Origin: Oegoconia quadripuncta
Taxonomy: Eukaryota > Arthropoda > Insecta > Lepidoptera > Autostichidae
DNA length: 64,000 bases
Direction of reading: 5' to 3'
NCBI GenBank assembly: GCA_949316235.1
Contig: OX438743.1
Span: 43,377,440-43,441,439, forward strand
Shown here in pieces: positions 1-12,069 of this stretch. The notes beneath the pieces were generated by a model. That model saw only the letters and a program-made list of their open reading frames with translations. It was not told where the DNA came from and did no database searches. Within the stretch, counting starts at the first letter, position 1; each line of letters opens with the position of its first letter. A program made the position numbers and the translations under genes.

Positions 1-77
1 GTACTCCGCTGGGGATCGAACCCGCGACCTCCGATTCGTAAACCCAATGTTGTTTACATTGAGCCACGGAGGTGGTT
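1..77 (-). repeat. tRNA-derived SINE, head region (family A)
   Basis: On the minus strand this reads as a tRNA-like SINE head, with an A-box-like TGGCTCAATG and a B-box GGTTCGATCCC next to GCGGGTTCG. The segment between the boxes holds a short palindrome around AATGTTGTTTACATT. It nearly matches the head of the copy near 14.64-14.71 kb. The copy is cut by the window start, so its body is not visible. Seen: pol III box words. Inferred: SINE rather than a working tRNA, because no acceptor stem pairs and the unit is dispersed. Confidence 0.75.
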
Positions 78-525
78 GAACTTAAAGGTGGAAACTTGGA
101 GGTGGTTGGTTTATCTTAACATAATGTCCGTAGATATCGGTATTTGATTCGGTTTCACCTCAGGGTCAAACTCTTTTTTCGTACTAAAGTTCACATTTAT
201 TTTAATCCACTGTTACCTACCAGTGCTCACTGACATTATATCCTCGTCACCTATTTATATCTATACCATTTATATTCTCTGTACCCAACGAGGGGTAGTG
301 GGTAACCTTGTCAGGGGGGAGGGGGCAGGGATGGAAGGGGGGCAAGTGTCCGTTGCTATGGCGACCAAGGGCGACAACCCTCCTAACCCCGCGTGCATAA
401 CTCCTGGAAAGTGGAACTTTACAAACGGAGAGAATTTTTGACTTCTCGATATAACTTATAAAAGTTCATTCATTTGTAATGTAGTTTGTGTTTATTTCTT
501 TAATTGATGTTTGTAGTAGAGCAAA
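78..525. other. intergenic, no feature recognised
   Basis: There is a G-rich patch near 315-345 and otherwise AT-rich sequence. The only open frame is short, without family resemblance or splice context. I see no gene here. Confidence 0.5.
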
Positions 526-529
526 TTGG

Positions 530-870
530 TTTTAGGGTTCCGTTCCTAAAAAGGAAACCCTTATATAGGATCACTGCGTTGTCCGTCTGTTTGTCTGTTC
601 ACTTGTAACTAACAATGTAATAAAATCTTGAAAGTTTAAATTTAAACTTACTTCTAATTGTCGTATCGAAATGGAACTTTCTATATATAAGTAATTCTGA
701 TGACAATACTATAATTTGGTATCTTGGAGCTGATCTGATGATGGAGCCAGGAGGTGGATGGTGAAACTCTTCAGTGGCTACTAATAAACGCCTCAAATTG
801 GGGCTCATATATGATTCGTTTTGACGCGTCCAATATATTACACTTGGTGTCGACGATCTGATGATGGAGC
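530..870 (+). repeat. dispersed lepidopteran repeat ('TAGGGTTCCGT' type)
   Basis: It begins with TAGGGTTCCGTTCCTAAAA and continues to 'GTCCGTCTGTTTGTCTG', words I recognise from a very common degenerate lepidopteran dispersed repeat. Two related sub-segments containing 'GATCTGATGATGGAGCCAG' occur at about 730 and 853, suggesting an internal duplication. The end is uncertain. Confidence 0.5.
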
Positions 871-1077
871 CAGAAGATGGTAGCGTGTATTTTTAGTTTT
901 TTAAACTACATTTTATTAGGCTTCCATTCTATTGATTCTGAGTAAATAAAGAAAACCCTTCCAAGTTTCTCGCTTGTAAAGCAGTAGCTTAAGAAGTATT
1001 ATCTGAACTATTTTGAGTAACAACAAAATATAAAGACTAATATAATTTATATAAATTTTTTGTGACAAATAAATAAA

Positions 1078-1345
1078 ATATCCTTGGACATATACAGACA
1101 GCGCCATCTAGTTCCACACTAAGCAACTATATGTATAGGCTTGTGTTGTGGATACCAGATGGTTGATACACTACACAAATACATTTTTTTTTGTAAATAA
1201 ATAAATACATATATAAATGAACAACAAACATAACTCGGGAACACATGTCTGTATTCATCATACAAACATTATGCCCCTAGCGGGAATCGAACCCGCGACC
1301 TTTTGGTATAGCAGCAGAGTTTCTAACCACTACATAAATAAAGGC
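1078..1345 (-). repeat. tRNA-derived SINE (family B)
   Basis: Read on the minus strand, a tRNA-like head with B-box GGTTCGATTCCCGC is followed by a body containing words complementary to 'CAAACATTATGCCCCTAG' and a tail with 'GCGCCATCTAGTTCC'. The same architecture recurs at about 1.95, 6.55 and 24.96 kb (minus) and 15.19 and 52.93 kb (plus). Degenerate and non-coding. Confidence 0.7.
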
Positions 1346-1669
1346 ACCTAATTACTTTTACTATCCAATTTTTATAAAATCTTTCCCTTCTGTTGAGCTA
1401 TAAAGTGTATTTGTAGTGTAACGACTAGCGACAGTCGTGGCTGGAGTTAGCGACCGATTATCCATGCAACAGCGTTATATGACCGGCGGCGCGCGACACA
1501 GCGTGAGGACGATACGCTGCCACATCGGTACGGTGGGAGATCCGCGACTCTAAATGATTTATGATCTGTGACACACACGCGCCGTGCAATTGGGTGCCAC
1601 TGGTGCCAGTGCCATACGCGAAGCTCAAAGTTATTTTTTTTTTGAAAGAAAGAAAGATTTCATTTCCAA

Positions 1670-1925
1670 ATACTTTTTTTATGCACAACGGGTCATATTA
1701 TCTCAACAACTAAGTGAAAATGAGGTCGAAAGTGTAAGCGTACCTACTTTGGGGGACTGGCTATCTCATGTCTGACAACCGGAACACACAAGTAGTAACT
1801 TTGGCGACAGACTTAGACAAGATTGGGGTAGTAAGCCAGGCGGACATTTAAAATGCCCTACCACCAACCAAACCGAGTACTAAACATGTACCCCGCTGAG
1901 GATCGATCCGCGACCGCAGATTCGA
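1670..1925 (-). repeat. tRNA-derived SINE (family A), near full length
   Basis: The 3' tail (left) has the words 'ATGCACAACGGGTCA' and 'AAGTGAAAATGAGGTCGAA'. The body has 'CCCTACCACCAACCAAACCGAG', and the tRNA-like head (right) has a mutated B-box. It shares the full word order with the copies at about 14.4 kb (minus) and 43.1 kb (plus). Confidence 0.75.
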
Positions 1926-1944
1926 TAGTATATCATACTATATG

Positions 1945-2105
1945 AATACATTTTTTTTGTAAATAAATACTTATTAATGAAAACAACCATAACTCGGGTA
2001 CCCATGTCCATATTAATCACACAAACATATGCCCCTAGCGGGATTCGAACCCGCAACCTTTTGGTATAGTGGTCAGAGTTGCTAACCATTATACCAAACA
2101 GGTCG
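1945..2105 (-). repeat. tRNA-derived SINE (family B), 5' part
   Basis: The minus-strand head has B-box GGTTCGAATCCCGC and an A-box-like region over 'GGTATAATGGTTAGC'. It lies in tandem with the family A copy just to the left, in the same orientation. Truncated relative to the copy at about 6.55 kb. Confidence 0.7.
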
Positions 2106-2149
2106 TCTATATAAATTAAAATATTTTTGTATATCTTGTATTGTAAGGA

Positions 2150-2480
2150 AAATCTAATCTAACTTATATTATAAATGCGAAAATTTGGATGTTTGTTTAT
2201 TTGCTTGTTGCTCAATCACGGCGATACGGATAAACGGATTTGGATGAAATTTGGTATATAGGTAGAATATACCCTGGATTATTAACCTAAAATAACCAAA
2301 AACAACATCCGACATTTCCCAGGCGAAGTTAAAATTCGAGGCTGCTAAATAATGTATAACGAGCAGTGATTGTGCATCGCAGCTATATCTGACATAGGAT
2401 ATTTTTTATCCCGATAAAGTGAGTAGTTCGTGCGGGATAAACAAATTTCAGCGACAAAGTTAGTCGATCATAAAAAGGAA
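2150..2480 (+). repeat. dispersed repeat of the 'TTATAAATGCGAAA' type
   Basis: The start 'TTATATTATAAATGCGAAA' and the later words 'GGATTTGGATGAAATTTGG' and 'GGTAGAATATACCCTGGAT' match a widespread lepidopteran non-autonomous repeat that I associate with Helitron-like elements. A second start-like word lies near 3,143. The right end and class are not secure. Confidence 0.4.
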
Positions 2481-2489
2481 CTCCACAAA

Positions 2490-3360
2490 TGCGGGAGAAC
2501 ATCAGTGGTCTTAGTGTGAGGGTGTCATAGCTGGAAGGGTCTAACTGCCTCAACTACTACACGAGTAATATAAAAGGGTTCTTTTCTGGACGCAGTTCTA
2601 CAAACTCAGATGACTCAGTTATTTAGTCATAATTTTTGTGTTCATCGTTTCTTGGCGCGCACCGATTCAATCGGCACGATAACATAACATTGACACATTC
2701 CCGGTGATGTCACGGACATGACATCCTAATAATCTAATAAAAGACAAAGCACGATTAAGGTAACCTATACAATAATAACGATACGAAGCGTTTTTCACAC
2801 TTCAATGTTTATACAGCTGCGTCGACAAATTTTCTTTACGAGGGAGTGATCAGTTTCACCACAATGTTATGCGTGGAAAGCAAGGGCGGATTCAGCCATC
2901 TAGTCAGGGGTCATGTTTGCCAGCCGCCATTAAGCAGATTATTGTAAATATAAATTGCTATAAACAGACGTATATTAATTGAAAAACTATAAAAGAGATC
3001 AAACAACTGTGTTAAAGCTAACAACCTTCAAAACGACTTAACCGATTTTCATGAAACATAACCTATACCCTCGTATAGTAAGCTGCACTGAAAACGGGCC
3101 ACGCAAACGGAGATACATCCGGACAAAGACACAATATCTAACTTATGTTATAAATGCGAAAGATTGGATTATTTTTTGTTGCTCTTGTGATTTTAGACAT
3201 AAAAAGGAATACAATAACCATTGGTATCGATTCGGTTAGCGCACGCTTAAACTAGGTGTAAATGTTTTCTGAACAAGTGGTAATAGATCTAAACTATTAT
3301 GTCGTCCTATTTGTGTGTTTGTAGTCAAAAAAGGACATACTAGTCTAAATGTAGTTTTAG
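2490..3360. other. intergenic, no gene recognised
   Basis: AT-rich unassigned sequence, with a short 'TTATAAATGCGAAAGATTGG' repeat fragment near 3,143. No gene-like signal. Confidence 0.5.
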
Positions 3361-3362
3361 CG

Positions 3363-3515
3363 GTGTGCCAAGCAAACCGACATTAATGTCAAGATAAGAT
3401 AGCCAGTCCCCCAAATGTGTTGGCGTTTCCGGGTCAATACGCTTCCACCTTTGACCTCATCTTCACTTAACAGCAGGTGTGATTGAGGTCAAGTACAAAC
3501 CCGTTGTGCATAAAA
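3363..3515 (+). repeat. SINE family A, 3' portion
   Basis: It contains the tail words 'CGGGTCAATACGCTTCCACC', 'CTCATCTTCACTTAACAG' and 'CAGGTGTGATTGAGGTCAAG', ending in GTTGTGCAT plus an A-run. The tRNA-like head is missing, so this is a 5'-truncated or eroded copy. Confidence 0.7.
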
Positions 3516-3875
3516 AAAAATTGTCAAACTTATGACGCCGCTCGTCGGGAATACGAACGATGAAATTTCCAAAAATGCGAACTTTCGCAAGTGCATTCAA
3601 AAACGAATGACTGAAAAATCGCTCTTCGTTTATTGCGACTCTACAATGAACAACCAAAAAACACACCCAACTCACAGATAGGGGTGTCTATCCAATTCAG
3701 CCCGCGCGCTTTCCCGTCACCGCCGGAAAAACAGACATGGGGGAGACCCCCCTTGAAATACGGACGTATTTCAATGCTTGGACCGATGCCAGCAACTGAC
3801 ACCTGTAATACAACTTACAGGCACTGTATTGGACAGTGTAGGTCTGGCCAAAGAGATCTTATAAAAGTTTTAACT

Positions 3876-3978
3876 TTTTTTTTATGCACAACGCGTTAGC
3901 ACTTCGACCTCAATCACACCTGATATTAAGTGAAGATGAGGCCGAAGGTGGAGACGTACTGACCCGGAAATACAGTCT
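3876..3978 (-). repeat. SINE family A, 3' end fragment
   Basis: Inverted relative to the fragment near 3.4 kb. It has a T-run then ATGCACAACGCGTTAGCAC, followed by 'CACACCTGATATTAAGTG' and 'GACGTACTGACCCGG'. The two fragments form an inverted pair about 0.4 kb apart. Confidence 0.7.
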
Positions 3979-3979
3979 T

Positions 3980-5149
3980 ATTTAACTCCATCTTATTAAC
4001 TTTAGAAATGTTTCAATCGACAATGGAAATAGTGAGACGTAGACAACGTCGTGAATATTAAGAGTAAAATGAATGGAGTATCGAAAGACGCGTCTTCTCG
4101 AGATCTACGAGATGATGGAGACGAGTTACGAATAATATTAGAAATATCTTTTGTTGATATTAATTGTTCACGTTCACGCCACCGTACGCAATACGAGTAG
4201 CATCCCTGTTGCGCCGCGTGAGGGGCAACACCAACAGTATTTTAAAAACATTGGCGGATAAGGCACTGGAACTCTATCCACATGGAGTCCAGAGCCGCAC
4301 TGTTTAATGTAAAGTTATTAAGATGTTCGCTACTAATGTAGTTTTTTAAGGTTTTAAATTGTTACTAATAAAAATCATGGACTCTACTGTCCGAAAGATT
4401 TTGCTATGACACGGTTTTCATACATACATACAAGAATAAGCCTTCAGACTAGACGTATCAAGAAACGACCAGAAATTGATTATATTGTTCATTGATTACC
4501 AATCCTCGGTATTTTGTTTGGACACAATACAAAAAATATTTTAAAAAGGGCGTCAATACCTATTTATATTAATGTTTGGTCTGCTACTATCGAAGCGCAA
4601 CAAAGTGCGTAGGTCAAGTTCTTAAAAATAAATATACATGAACCATTTTAAGCCACTTTCCACCCCCCAATGAGAGATTGGCCTTATAAGTGACGGATCT
4701 GCATTCTAGTCATCTGCAGTCTACTGCATGAAGTGTTTAATGTATGTGTGTGGATAGAGAAACAAATAAACGTTTAGCTATTTATATAATTCTGTGAATA
4801 AAGGCAGTAAGCGAGAAATCAATGAATTTTTTAATACAATTATGACAACCGTGTTTTACTGTATACCCATCCAAAAGTCCATCCTTTTTCCGCCTTTTTA
4901 AGTCTTCTCTAGCAGTCAGCGACTTTCTAAAGGCCGATGACACTCATAAACAAAAGGAAGAACACAAAAGCCATTGAAAATAATTATATCTATAAACTGG
5001 TTTTCCTAGCACAAACAAAGCCGGGCCAATCGATATGTCTAGACACGAGCGGGGGGCCAATGGCGGTCGCATTAACATTCTACAGGCTAATGCGGACAGG
5101 AGCAGCACAATGTAGACCCGAGAGATAAATTATAATTAACTACCAAATA
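3980..5149. other. intergenic, no gene recognised
   Basis: Short open frames only, without recognisable domains. AT-rich with no clear repeat. Confidence 0.5.
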
Positions 5150-5235
5150 CGGTGGGACGCCGGTGGCGACAGCAAACAGAAACTGGTTGCGGATTCGAGT
5201 CCCGCTATGGGCAAAGAAAATTGTTTTGGAGCCTT
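5150..5235 (+). repeat. tRNA-like SINE head fragment
   Basis: 'GGTTGCGGATTCGAGTCCCGC' resembles a tRNA T-arm/B-box region, and 'GTGGCGACAGCAAACAG' precedes it. It matches the style of other SINE heads here but not families A or B exactly. No tRNA acceptor stem is evident. Confidence 0.4.
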
Positions 5236-6544
5236 GGATGTTTATGGTTTACTTTGGTACGTACGCGTATCCAGGCTTTGGACAAAAGGAAAAACTGGTT
5301 ACTGAGTGGAAAACTCGTGAATGTTGTCATCGTTTCATCCGTTACAATTACTAGTCCATTCAAGGAAGGACTCTAAAATTCGCCAACATAATTTTTTTTT
5401 TATTTGAGCAGCCTTTGTTTATTTTCAAGATAAGATAAATCGTTTATTTGCGAGAAAACAGCAGTATCATAATTCTTATTTCATAAAAAAGCTAATTGTA
5501 TTCAACCTGCAAACAGACATGTAAATATTAGTCAGCGACTCTACATAAAACAAAATAAAAAAATAACAAACAAATACGCAAAATACGAACAAGTCAATTG
5601 TATAATAGAGCCGATGTATTCATAATTAATAGGGTGTTTGTTTATCATTTCTTAATAATTCTATATTTTTATAGCCAGAATCGATTCCATACGTGCTTGC
5701 CTACTGGCCATACATGACCAGAGACAGAAAATAAAGTTTTGACCAGTAAACAGTTATATGTTCAGTTCTTAGGACAATATTAATTTGCATACTTACAAAT
5801 AAAAAATATTTTCTAGAAGGCTGCCGTGCGGCAATGTGCCCAAAAGGCAGGCGGCATTCCCTCTTTGGATTGCATGTGCTTATGTGTATCCACTCTTTGT
5901 CCGGAAGTGTCACACTAATGCATAGTCCGAAAGACTAAACGAAGGGACAGGTTCTTAGCCATGTTTGATGAAAATCGGTTAAGCCATTTCGAACATATTT
6001 AGCTTTTAACACAGTTCTCGGTCTAGTTTTACAGAATTTATAGAATCATCTGTTCGATATCTGTTGTCGGGGGTTTCTAAATATTCAATTCATAGTAATA
6101 ATGTGTGTGAACATGAGAGCCTTACACAATTATGCTATATCTTGATGTATCTAGCAAAATTAAAAAAAAAAACACCCGAAACACGTTTGTCCAATATACA
6201 ATAACATCATACTCACATTCTATAGGCGTTCAGAGTCTTCGACATTATAGATAGGTATCGTGTTCACAAATCACTCCATTTCACTGCACTGACACTGTGA
6301 TATACATTAGCTAGACGTGCACTGATCAATACAACTTACTTTTACAAAATACAACAATAATACTGTCACTGAAACTGAAGCGTGATTGTCAAGTTAGCGT
6401 TGTGACGTCACTCGCCACGACACTTGTTGGGCGACCTTGGAAGAGTTAAGGTGGTTATTTTATTTGTTTAAACGACGCATGTGTTAAGGACAGAACATGC
6501 CCTATGACGACACCGAGAATCATTAAAAATATGACCAGAATATA
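5236..6544. other. intergenic, no gene recognised
   Basis: AT-rich unassigned sequence. Words such as 'GATGAAAATCGGTTAAGCCA' at about 5,970 are typical of degraded lepidopteran repeats. No coding signal. Confidence 0.45.
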
Positions 6545-6812
6545 ACATACTCAAATTTATTGGACACTTACCTAATACTTCACAATAACATAAATATTTC
6601 GGACACTTACACCAATCATCTAGTCCCAAACTAAGAAAAGTTTGTACTATTGATATTAGATAAGGAATAAATATTTAAATAGACATTCATGACTCAGGAA
6701 TAAAATGTTCGTATTCATCACAAAAAAAACTGTTAACCCTAGCGGGAATCGAACCCGCAACCGTTGTTTCCGAGGGTAGGGTACTACGCACTACACCAAT
6801 CGGTCGTCGTTC
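6545..6812 (-). repeat. tRNA-derived SINE (family B), near full length
   Basis: The minus-strand head has B-box GGTTCGATTCCCGC. Body words include 'CAATCATCTAGTCCCAAACT' and 'GACTCAGGAATAAAATG', shared with the copy at about 24.96 kb. Confidence 0.75.
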
Positions 6813-7319
6813 GTTTTGATTATACGAGTGTGACATAAAAAATGCAGGTATTAACTGTCATACATATCAACGTATGCGCATCGCGGCGCCTCACACATCC
6901 CCACGTGTATTTTTTGGCACACGCAAAGGGAAAATAAATCCCGCGCCAATTATTGCACAATCCGGCGTCGAAACGGGACAGACGTATTCAATTCTCTACA
7001 GTATAGACAGGGACTGCTATAACTGGGGAGAGAAAATAGAGCGACTCCTACGCAACCCGACCTGTGTGTCGTTGCTCCCTTCAGCTGAATCATCTGCTGA
7101 TAATGGCAAGGTTTGTTTTCATGTTCACCGCCGTATCGGCTGGGATCACATCTGTACTTACAAAAAGCAAGATAATATGATAAATGATAATCAATTGAGT
7201 ATAGATAAGTCCAATTTCTAGGAAGAGGACAATCGTCGCATCGAATACTGATGGGCTACCGCAGCCCGTTCTCTCGTCCAAGATAACTCTATGATTAAAG
7301 ACGAAAGTCTATTATCATG

Positions 7320-7695
7320 CGTGTTACCAGTGATAACTTATGGTCCTGAAACGTGGGGTTCTATAGAAAAATAAACCTCAAGGCCACACAACGAGCTACG
7401 AGAAGAACGATACTCGGCGTTTCACTACGAGAGATCGAATCAAAAATTAGGACATTCTTAGAAGAGGCACCGACATAGCCCAGCGGATTAGTAAGTTGAA
7501 GTGACAGTGGGCAGGGCACATAGCTCGAAGAACTGATGCAACGGCCATTAAGGTTCTAGAGACCACGCACCGGCAAGCGCTCAAGGTGGACGGACGACTT
7601 AAAAAAGGTCGAGGGATGTCGCCAGGTCGGCCGCAACCAATTTCCGCTCTGGAAATCAATGGAGGGGGCCTATGTTCAACAGTGGACGTACTGTG
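7320..7695 (+). mobile_element. RTE-type LINE remnant (3' end of the RT ORF)
   Basis: Translated across several frame breaks, the segment gives pieces such as TYGPETWGS, then an ARRTILGVS-like stretch, a WAGHIAR-like stretch and the terminal 'GAYVQQWT'-like end common to RTE-clade reverse transcriptase C-termini. It ends near 'GTGGCTGATATGATGA', the usual RTE tail here. In-frame stops and indels make it a fossil. Class from motif recognition only. Confidence 0.6.
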
Positions 7696-7699
7696 GCTG

Positions 7700-8765
7700 A
7701 TATGATGAATTAAGTATTCAGATGCAAGTTTTATGTTCTACGATTTTAGTGTCTACTGAAATAAGGAAAAATAAGGATGGTTCGACAAAGCTAAAGGAAT
7801 AAATAATATGGGATCCGTACGTTGGCTTCTTAAAAAGTTGAATTCCTAATGTTGACTTGTGATAGGGATGACGGATGATGATAACGACCAACGACGGAAA
7901 CCAAGACGGAGAGCAAGACAATGAACAACGTTACTATAAGACGTTTGCTAGAAATTAAATTTAAGAAGTTAGGATTATTCTTTCTCCCGAATTCCACATA
8001 AGTAATACAACACTACAAAACGTACTGCAGTGCGCAAAAGGTAGGAGGCATTTACAATTAAAATTTAAAACATCTGCGAAACGATTCAGCAGACATGTCT
8101 GTGTGTCACGTAAATATACACGAAAATTTTACGACTCTTCGCATTTAAACAAAAAAGTTTAATCCCCAGTTCCTATGGGGAAACAAAAATGTATACAAGT
8201 GTAAAAAAATCAGTCGATAACTTGACACGAGACAGTATTGATTATAAAGACATTCCTAAATTTCTCATCATCAAAACTATCGGAAGTCAGCACTGAGCGG
8301 ACAGAAGGGCGTTCGATGACTGAAAGAGGTTATTCTCGAGGCGGAAACCACATATATAATGTTAAAATCTAAGCTTTACATGCACTAATAGGATATAACA
8401 CTAAATTAACCGCTACATACCCGCGTGGCTGGTGTGAAATCACGCGATTATTGCTCCACGAGAACAGGTAAAAACTGTTGCTGGAAACATTTAAGCAAAT
8501 TCTAAAATAAACACAATTACTCTGGTTCATTAAGACAAGCTTACTTAGAAGTAGACTGTAGAGAGGTGTGTTTAGAACGTAAAGTTGTATACCCGCCAGA
8601 TGTGCATTTTTATCGATTGTACTGTGCGAGTGCTGCGTAGCCGCGCCGATGCAGCGATGCATTCTGCCCCAATTCCGACAACACAGACTATTTCTTATAA
8701 TGCGTGGGTAGCGAATTAATCGTATTTTCGAGTACGTTGTAATCTGCTAACTGCATACGTTCCAT
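7700..8765. other. intergenic, no gene recognised
   Basis: Unassigned AT-rich DNA with no credible coding frame. Confidence 0.45.
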
Positions 8766-8845
8766 CATCATCAATTCAGCACGTATCAGCCTGTTACCGA
8801 GTGCTTTTTATTTATAACTTTGTCCTTTTCATTGTCTTGCTAATA

Positions 8846-9817
8846 TACAGGGCGTCCCAAAGTTATGGGACATGAAGGGGAAGTACCTTAAATATTGTAG
8901 ATAGTGAATTTTGCTCAAAGAAGACTTTATGTTATTTTTAAAAGTTAGTAATTCTGCATTCATAGATTTTCTAAAAATTACTTGCTTCGGCTGGGAATCG
9001 AACCGACTTAAATGTGAAAAAAAAAACACCCTACTTTTATGATGCCAATCGAAAGAATAGCTAAAAAATAATAACTCTGCCTAAGTAACATAGTATTTTA
9101 AAAGAAAGGAACAACATAAAATGATTGAGTCAAATTTCAAGAAAGTTATTTATTGCCGACGACGTTCGAAAAGTAGCGATATTATCATTCCAAAGATAGC
9201 ATTGATTATTCGTAAATAAGTACCCACTTCATAAAATAGGTACTAACATAGTTTTCCTTATTATAAGTGCACGTGTAGATGAAATGATAAAACTTGACGT
9301 TCGTTTGTTATTTGTTGAGAACGTAGGCGAGTTGCAAACAGAATTGTGCCATATCACATCGAGTGTTCACCATAAAATGATTAGAAAATCAACAGGCAGC
9401 GGGCTCATTAAAAGATTGGCGATTTGCGTAAGACAAGAGGGATCACATTTTGAGCATTTAATTAATTAATTTACAAAAAAATACCTACTTAATTGACTAC
9501 GGCAGTTTCATGTATGTTTTTTATTTGATTAAAATGATTAATTTCACGTTGTTCCTTTCTTTTAAAATACTATGTTACTTAGGCAGAGTTATTATTTTTT
9601 AGCTATTCTTTCGATTGGCATCATAAAAGTAGGGTGTTTTTTTTTTCACATTTGAGTCGGTTCGATTCCCAGCCGAAGCAAATAATTTTTAGAAAATCTA
9701 TGAATGCAGAATTACTAACTTTTAAAAATAACATAAAGTCTTCTTTGAGCAAAATTCACTATCTACGATATTTAAGGTACTTCCCCTTCATGTCCCATAA
9801 CTTTGGGACGCCCTGTA
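8846..9817 (+). mobile_element. internally deleted copy of the mariner-like element
   Basis: The ends TACAGGGCGTCCCAAAG and its complement are flanked by TA on both sides (8,844-8,845 and 9,818-9,819). The terminal ~450 bp on the left and ~500 bp on the right match the full-length element at 36,245-38,369 almost base for base. The middle (most of the transposase) is missing, with the junction at about 9,296-9,317. Non-autonomous, but with complete long inverted repeats, so it could in principle be mobilised in trans. Confidence 0.92.
9317..9469 (+). pseudogene. transposase C-terminal remnant in the deleted mariner
   Basis: It encodes the last ~50 residues of the transposase (ENVGELQ to FEHLIN plus stop), matching residues 304-353 of the intact copy. 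All catalytic residues are absent because of the internal deletion. Confidence 0.9.
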
Positions 9818-10804
9818 TAAGGTCTACCCATTTGCCTTCTCTAGGCCACTACCGTCCATCTTTCATCGCTTTGTATCAGGTGCCACTCCACCTTAATGAT
9901 TCGTGTACCAAACCTACGTCTCTGACCTTTGTTATCGATCGTATTTGGTATATCATCAAAGAATGAGATGCCCAACGTTGCGCGCCCCATTTCTTGTTGT
10001 GCGATCTTTGATTTGTGCAAATGCGTTTCCGTGCGGGTTAATGTCTAGCAGCCTAGCTGGATATTTAATATCTCACGGACAAATTATATTAATTTACTAT
10101 CTGCATAAGATACTGAACTACAGCTGTTTATACTGAATAACTCGCCAAGATCTTTGTCTTAAACATGCTCATATTGAGACCTTCAAGGATAATTTGGATA
10201 TATACAAGGATTTCAGATAGAAGATTTGTATCATCCGTGAAATGCAGATGCGACGATACGCCTTCTCTTTATGACATCTCTTATGCCCACTCGACAATCT
10301 TAGTTAGTGAAGAGCTGAGGCGAAATGGAAGTGATGAGGTGAGATGACTGTCTGACGCCCTGATTGATGGTCATCCGTATAGTCTGTATATTCGCACTTG
10401 CAGTGTCGGATCAGTTCAGCTCCTGGAGGATGCCCACATAGCTTTTGTCAACGTTGCCACGATGGAGAGCCTGACGCAGTCGGAAGCTATTTCATAGTCG
10501 ACAAAATAGAGGTTAGTTATATGTTGCATTTCACCGTTTCTTGCTTGACCGTAATATGGATGTGATCCATATCAGAGTACCAGTATCCGAAAGTCAGCTT
10601 ATTCAACAGTTTGGTAGGATTCACGGCTCGTGGGCATAGCAAAGGACCGTAACTAAAAGTTCGCGTGCTAATTGAAACGTTATGATTTCTCGTTTTTTGC
10701 GCAGAATTCTCACCACAGCTGTCAAGCAGGATGTAGGAATGATGCTGTCTCTTAAGGCTTCGTTGAAGAGTTCAGGGCTTTCAGCACGGACAACCTCCCG
10801 CCTG

Positions 10805-11889
10805 TAGTATTTCAACATAAACTATTTTCCGTGTCTACAATGTTAATTACATTTTGCAAGTGAAATAATTTGTATTAAAACATTATTGTTTGTGGTTTTG
10901 GATATTTATCTAAAATACATATTTGTCTTCAATGATAGTTTTGCTCGAACCAATAGCTCTTGTGCGTGACTTGATACTGAAGTCCCAGAATTTATCACAA
11001 ATCAATTGATAAGAGATTACTATTTACAATAGGCAGTAAAACTACACACACGATACATAATCTTTAAACATCCAGTGGACACGAGGTCACCACATTACTA
11101 CTTCTACTAAATTAATGCACGCGATAATTCCTTCATCAATATCAGCCCGTATAACCATTGCTAACATCTTATCGTTCTTTGCTGTCATCCAGTGGTTTCC
11201 GTAAAGTCTAGCTGCATATGGCCGGTGTAGTGTGCCCATCGATTGCCTCCCTTCTCTCGGCTATCACTTGATGGCTGCCTTGGTACATCTTCCTTCACTT
11301 TCATAACTCCTCTCCAATCAATCAATCTCAGCCTACATCTACACTACTGGGTATAGACCTAATTAACAATTTAAATTTCTTCAAAATTTTCAAGAATTTT
11401 TTTAATCAAGTATATAGACACAGCGTTCTAGAGAGATACTCTACATGGACGCTCTGTGTGCTACCTTAATTTGATGCAAATGCCAAGTTCCGAAGTCCTG
11501 TTTCTGAGCCATAGTCGAGTACGGTGGGTAACATTCAAGTGATTTCAAACAAAGTTACGGATTTCACTCACAATAACAGATCTAACTGCAAACTAATGCC
11601 TGCAAAACGGATTAGAAAGCAAGCGAAAACAGGTCAGAGTGATTAAATCGACTACGTACAAGTCTACGAGATGAATTAAGTCAACTCCACACATTGGCAA
11701 TGCAGTAACGTTCAGCCGAAGTGGTTCAATTTGCCGGCTTGTTTATTACTGTGGTAACAATGCAATGAGTTAATGAGGCAACTCTACCGAATGTTAACTA
11801 CAAATAACCCTATAAAAGAAATGATCGACTAACCAAATACAAAACGGTTCGAGACTATGAGGGTTGGGAACTTCACATGCTCTTGAATT
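10805..11889. other. intergenic, no gene recognised
   Basis: The segment near 11.12-11.30 kb has the look of old LINE sequence on the minus strand but is too degraded to assign. Nothing else seen. Confidence 0.4.
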
Positions 11890-12068
11890 TTTATTTCTCA
11901 GGCATGCAGGTTTCCTCACGATGTTTTCCTTCACCGTTTAAGAGCAGTCGGATAAAAGCATATAAGTAATTAAATTTAAAAAGTCATTTGAACATGGCCT
12001 GCGTGGAAATCGTACCCGGACCTCCCAAATTGCGAGACCGCGTCTTAACCGCTGAGCCACCGACGCTC
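11890..12068 (-). repeat. tRNA-derived SINE (family C)
   Basis: 'GCATGCAGGTTTCCTCACGA' then 'TTTTCCTTCACCGTTTAAG' are hallmark words of a common lepidopteran SINE. The right end has tRNA-like boxes on the minus strand ('GGTGGCTCAGCGGTTAAG' and a degenerate B-box over GGTCCGGGTACGATTTCC). A single copy is seen in this window. Confidence 0.75.
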
Positions 12069-12069
12069 T

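Larger units (their letters stand above)
8770..10800 (-). mobile_element. decayed RTE-type LINE split by a mariner insertion
   Basis: On the minus strand, the part right of the mariner reads as a broken reverse transcriptase: an FVDYEKA-like motif near 10.5 kb, a degenerate F(A/T)DD catalytic box near 10.23 kb (FTDDTNL), and downstream KVR/WPREG-like pieces near 9.85 kb. Left of the mariner the sequence ends with a 'TTGATGATGATGG' tail typical of these LINEs. Many stops and frame changes. The mariner therefore landed in an already present LINE. Boundaries approximate. Confidence 0.5.

Noticed and set aside
1..77. tRNA gene
   Set aside because: A and B boxes are present, but there is no pairing acceptor stem or intact cloverleaf, and the same sequence continues into SINE bodies at other loci.
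6874..7221. 115-aa plus-strand ORF
   Set aside because: Low-complexity-free but without any recognisable domain, in repeat-rich DNA next to an RTE fossil. No splice or regulatory support.
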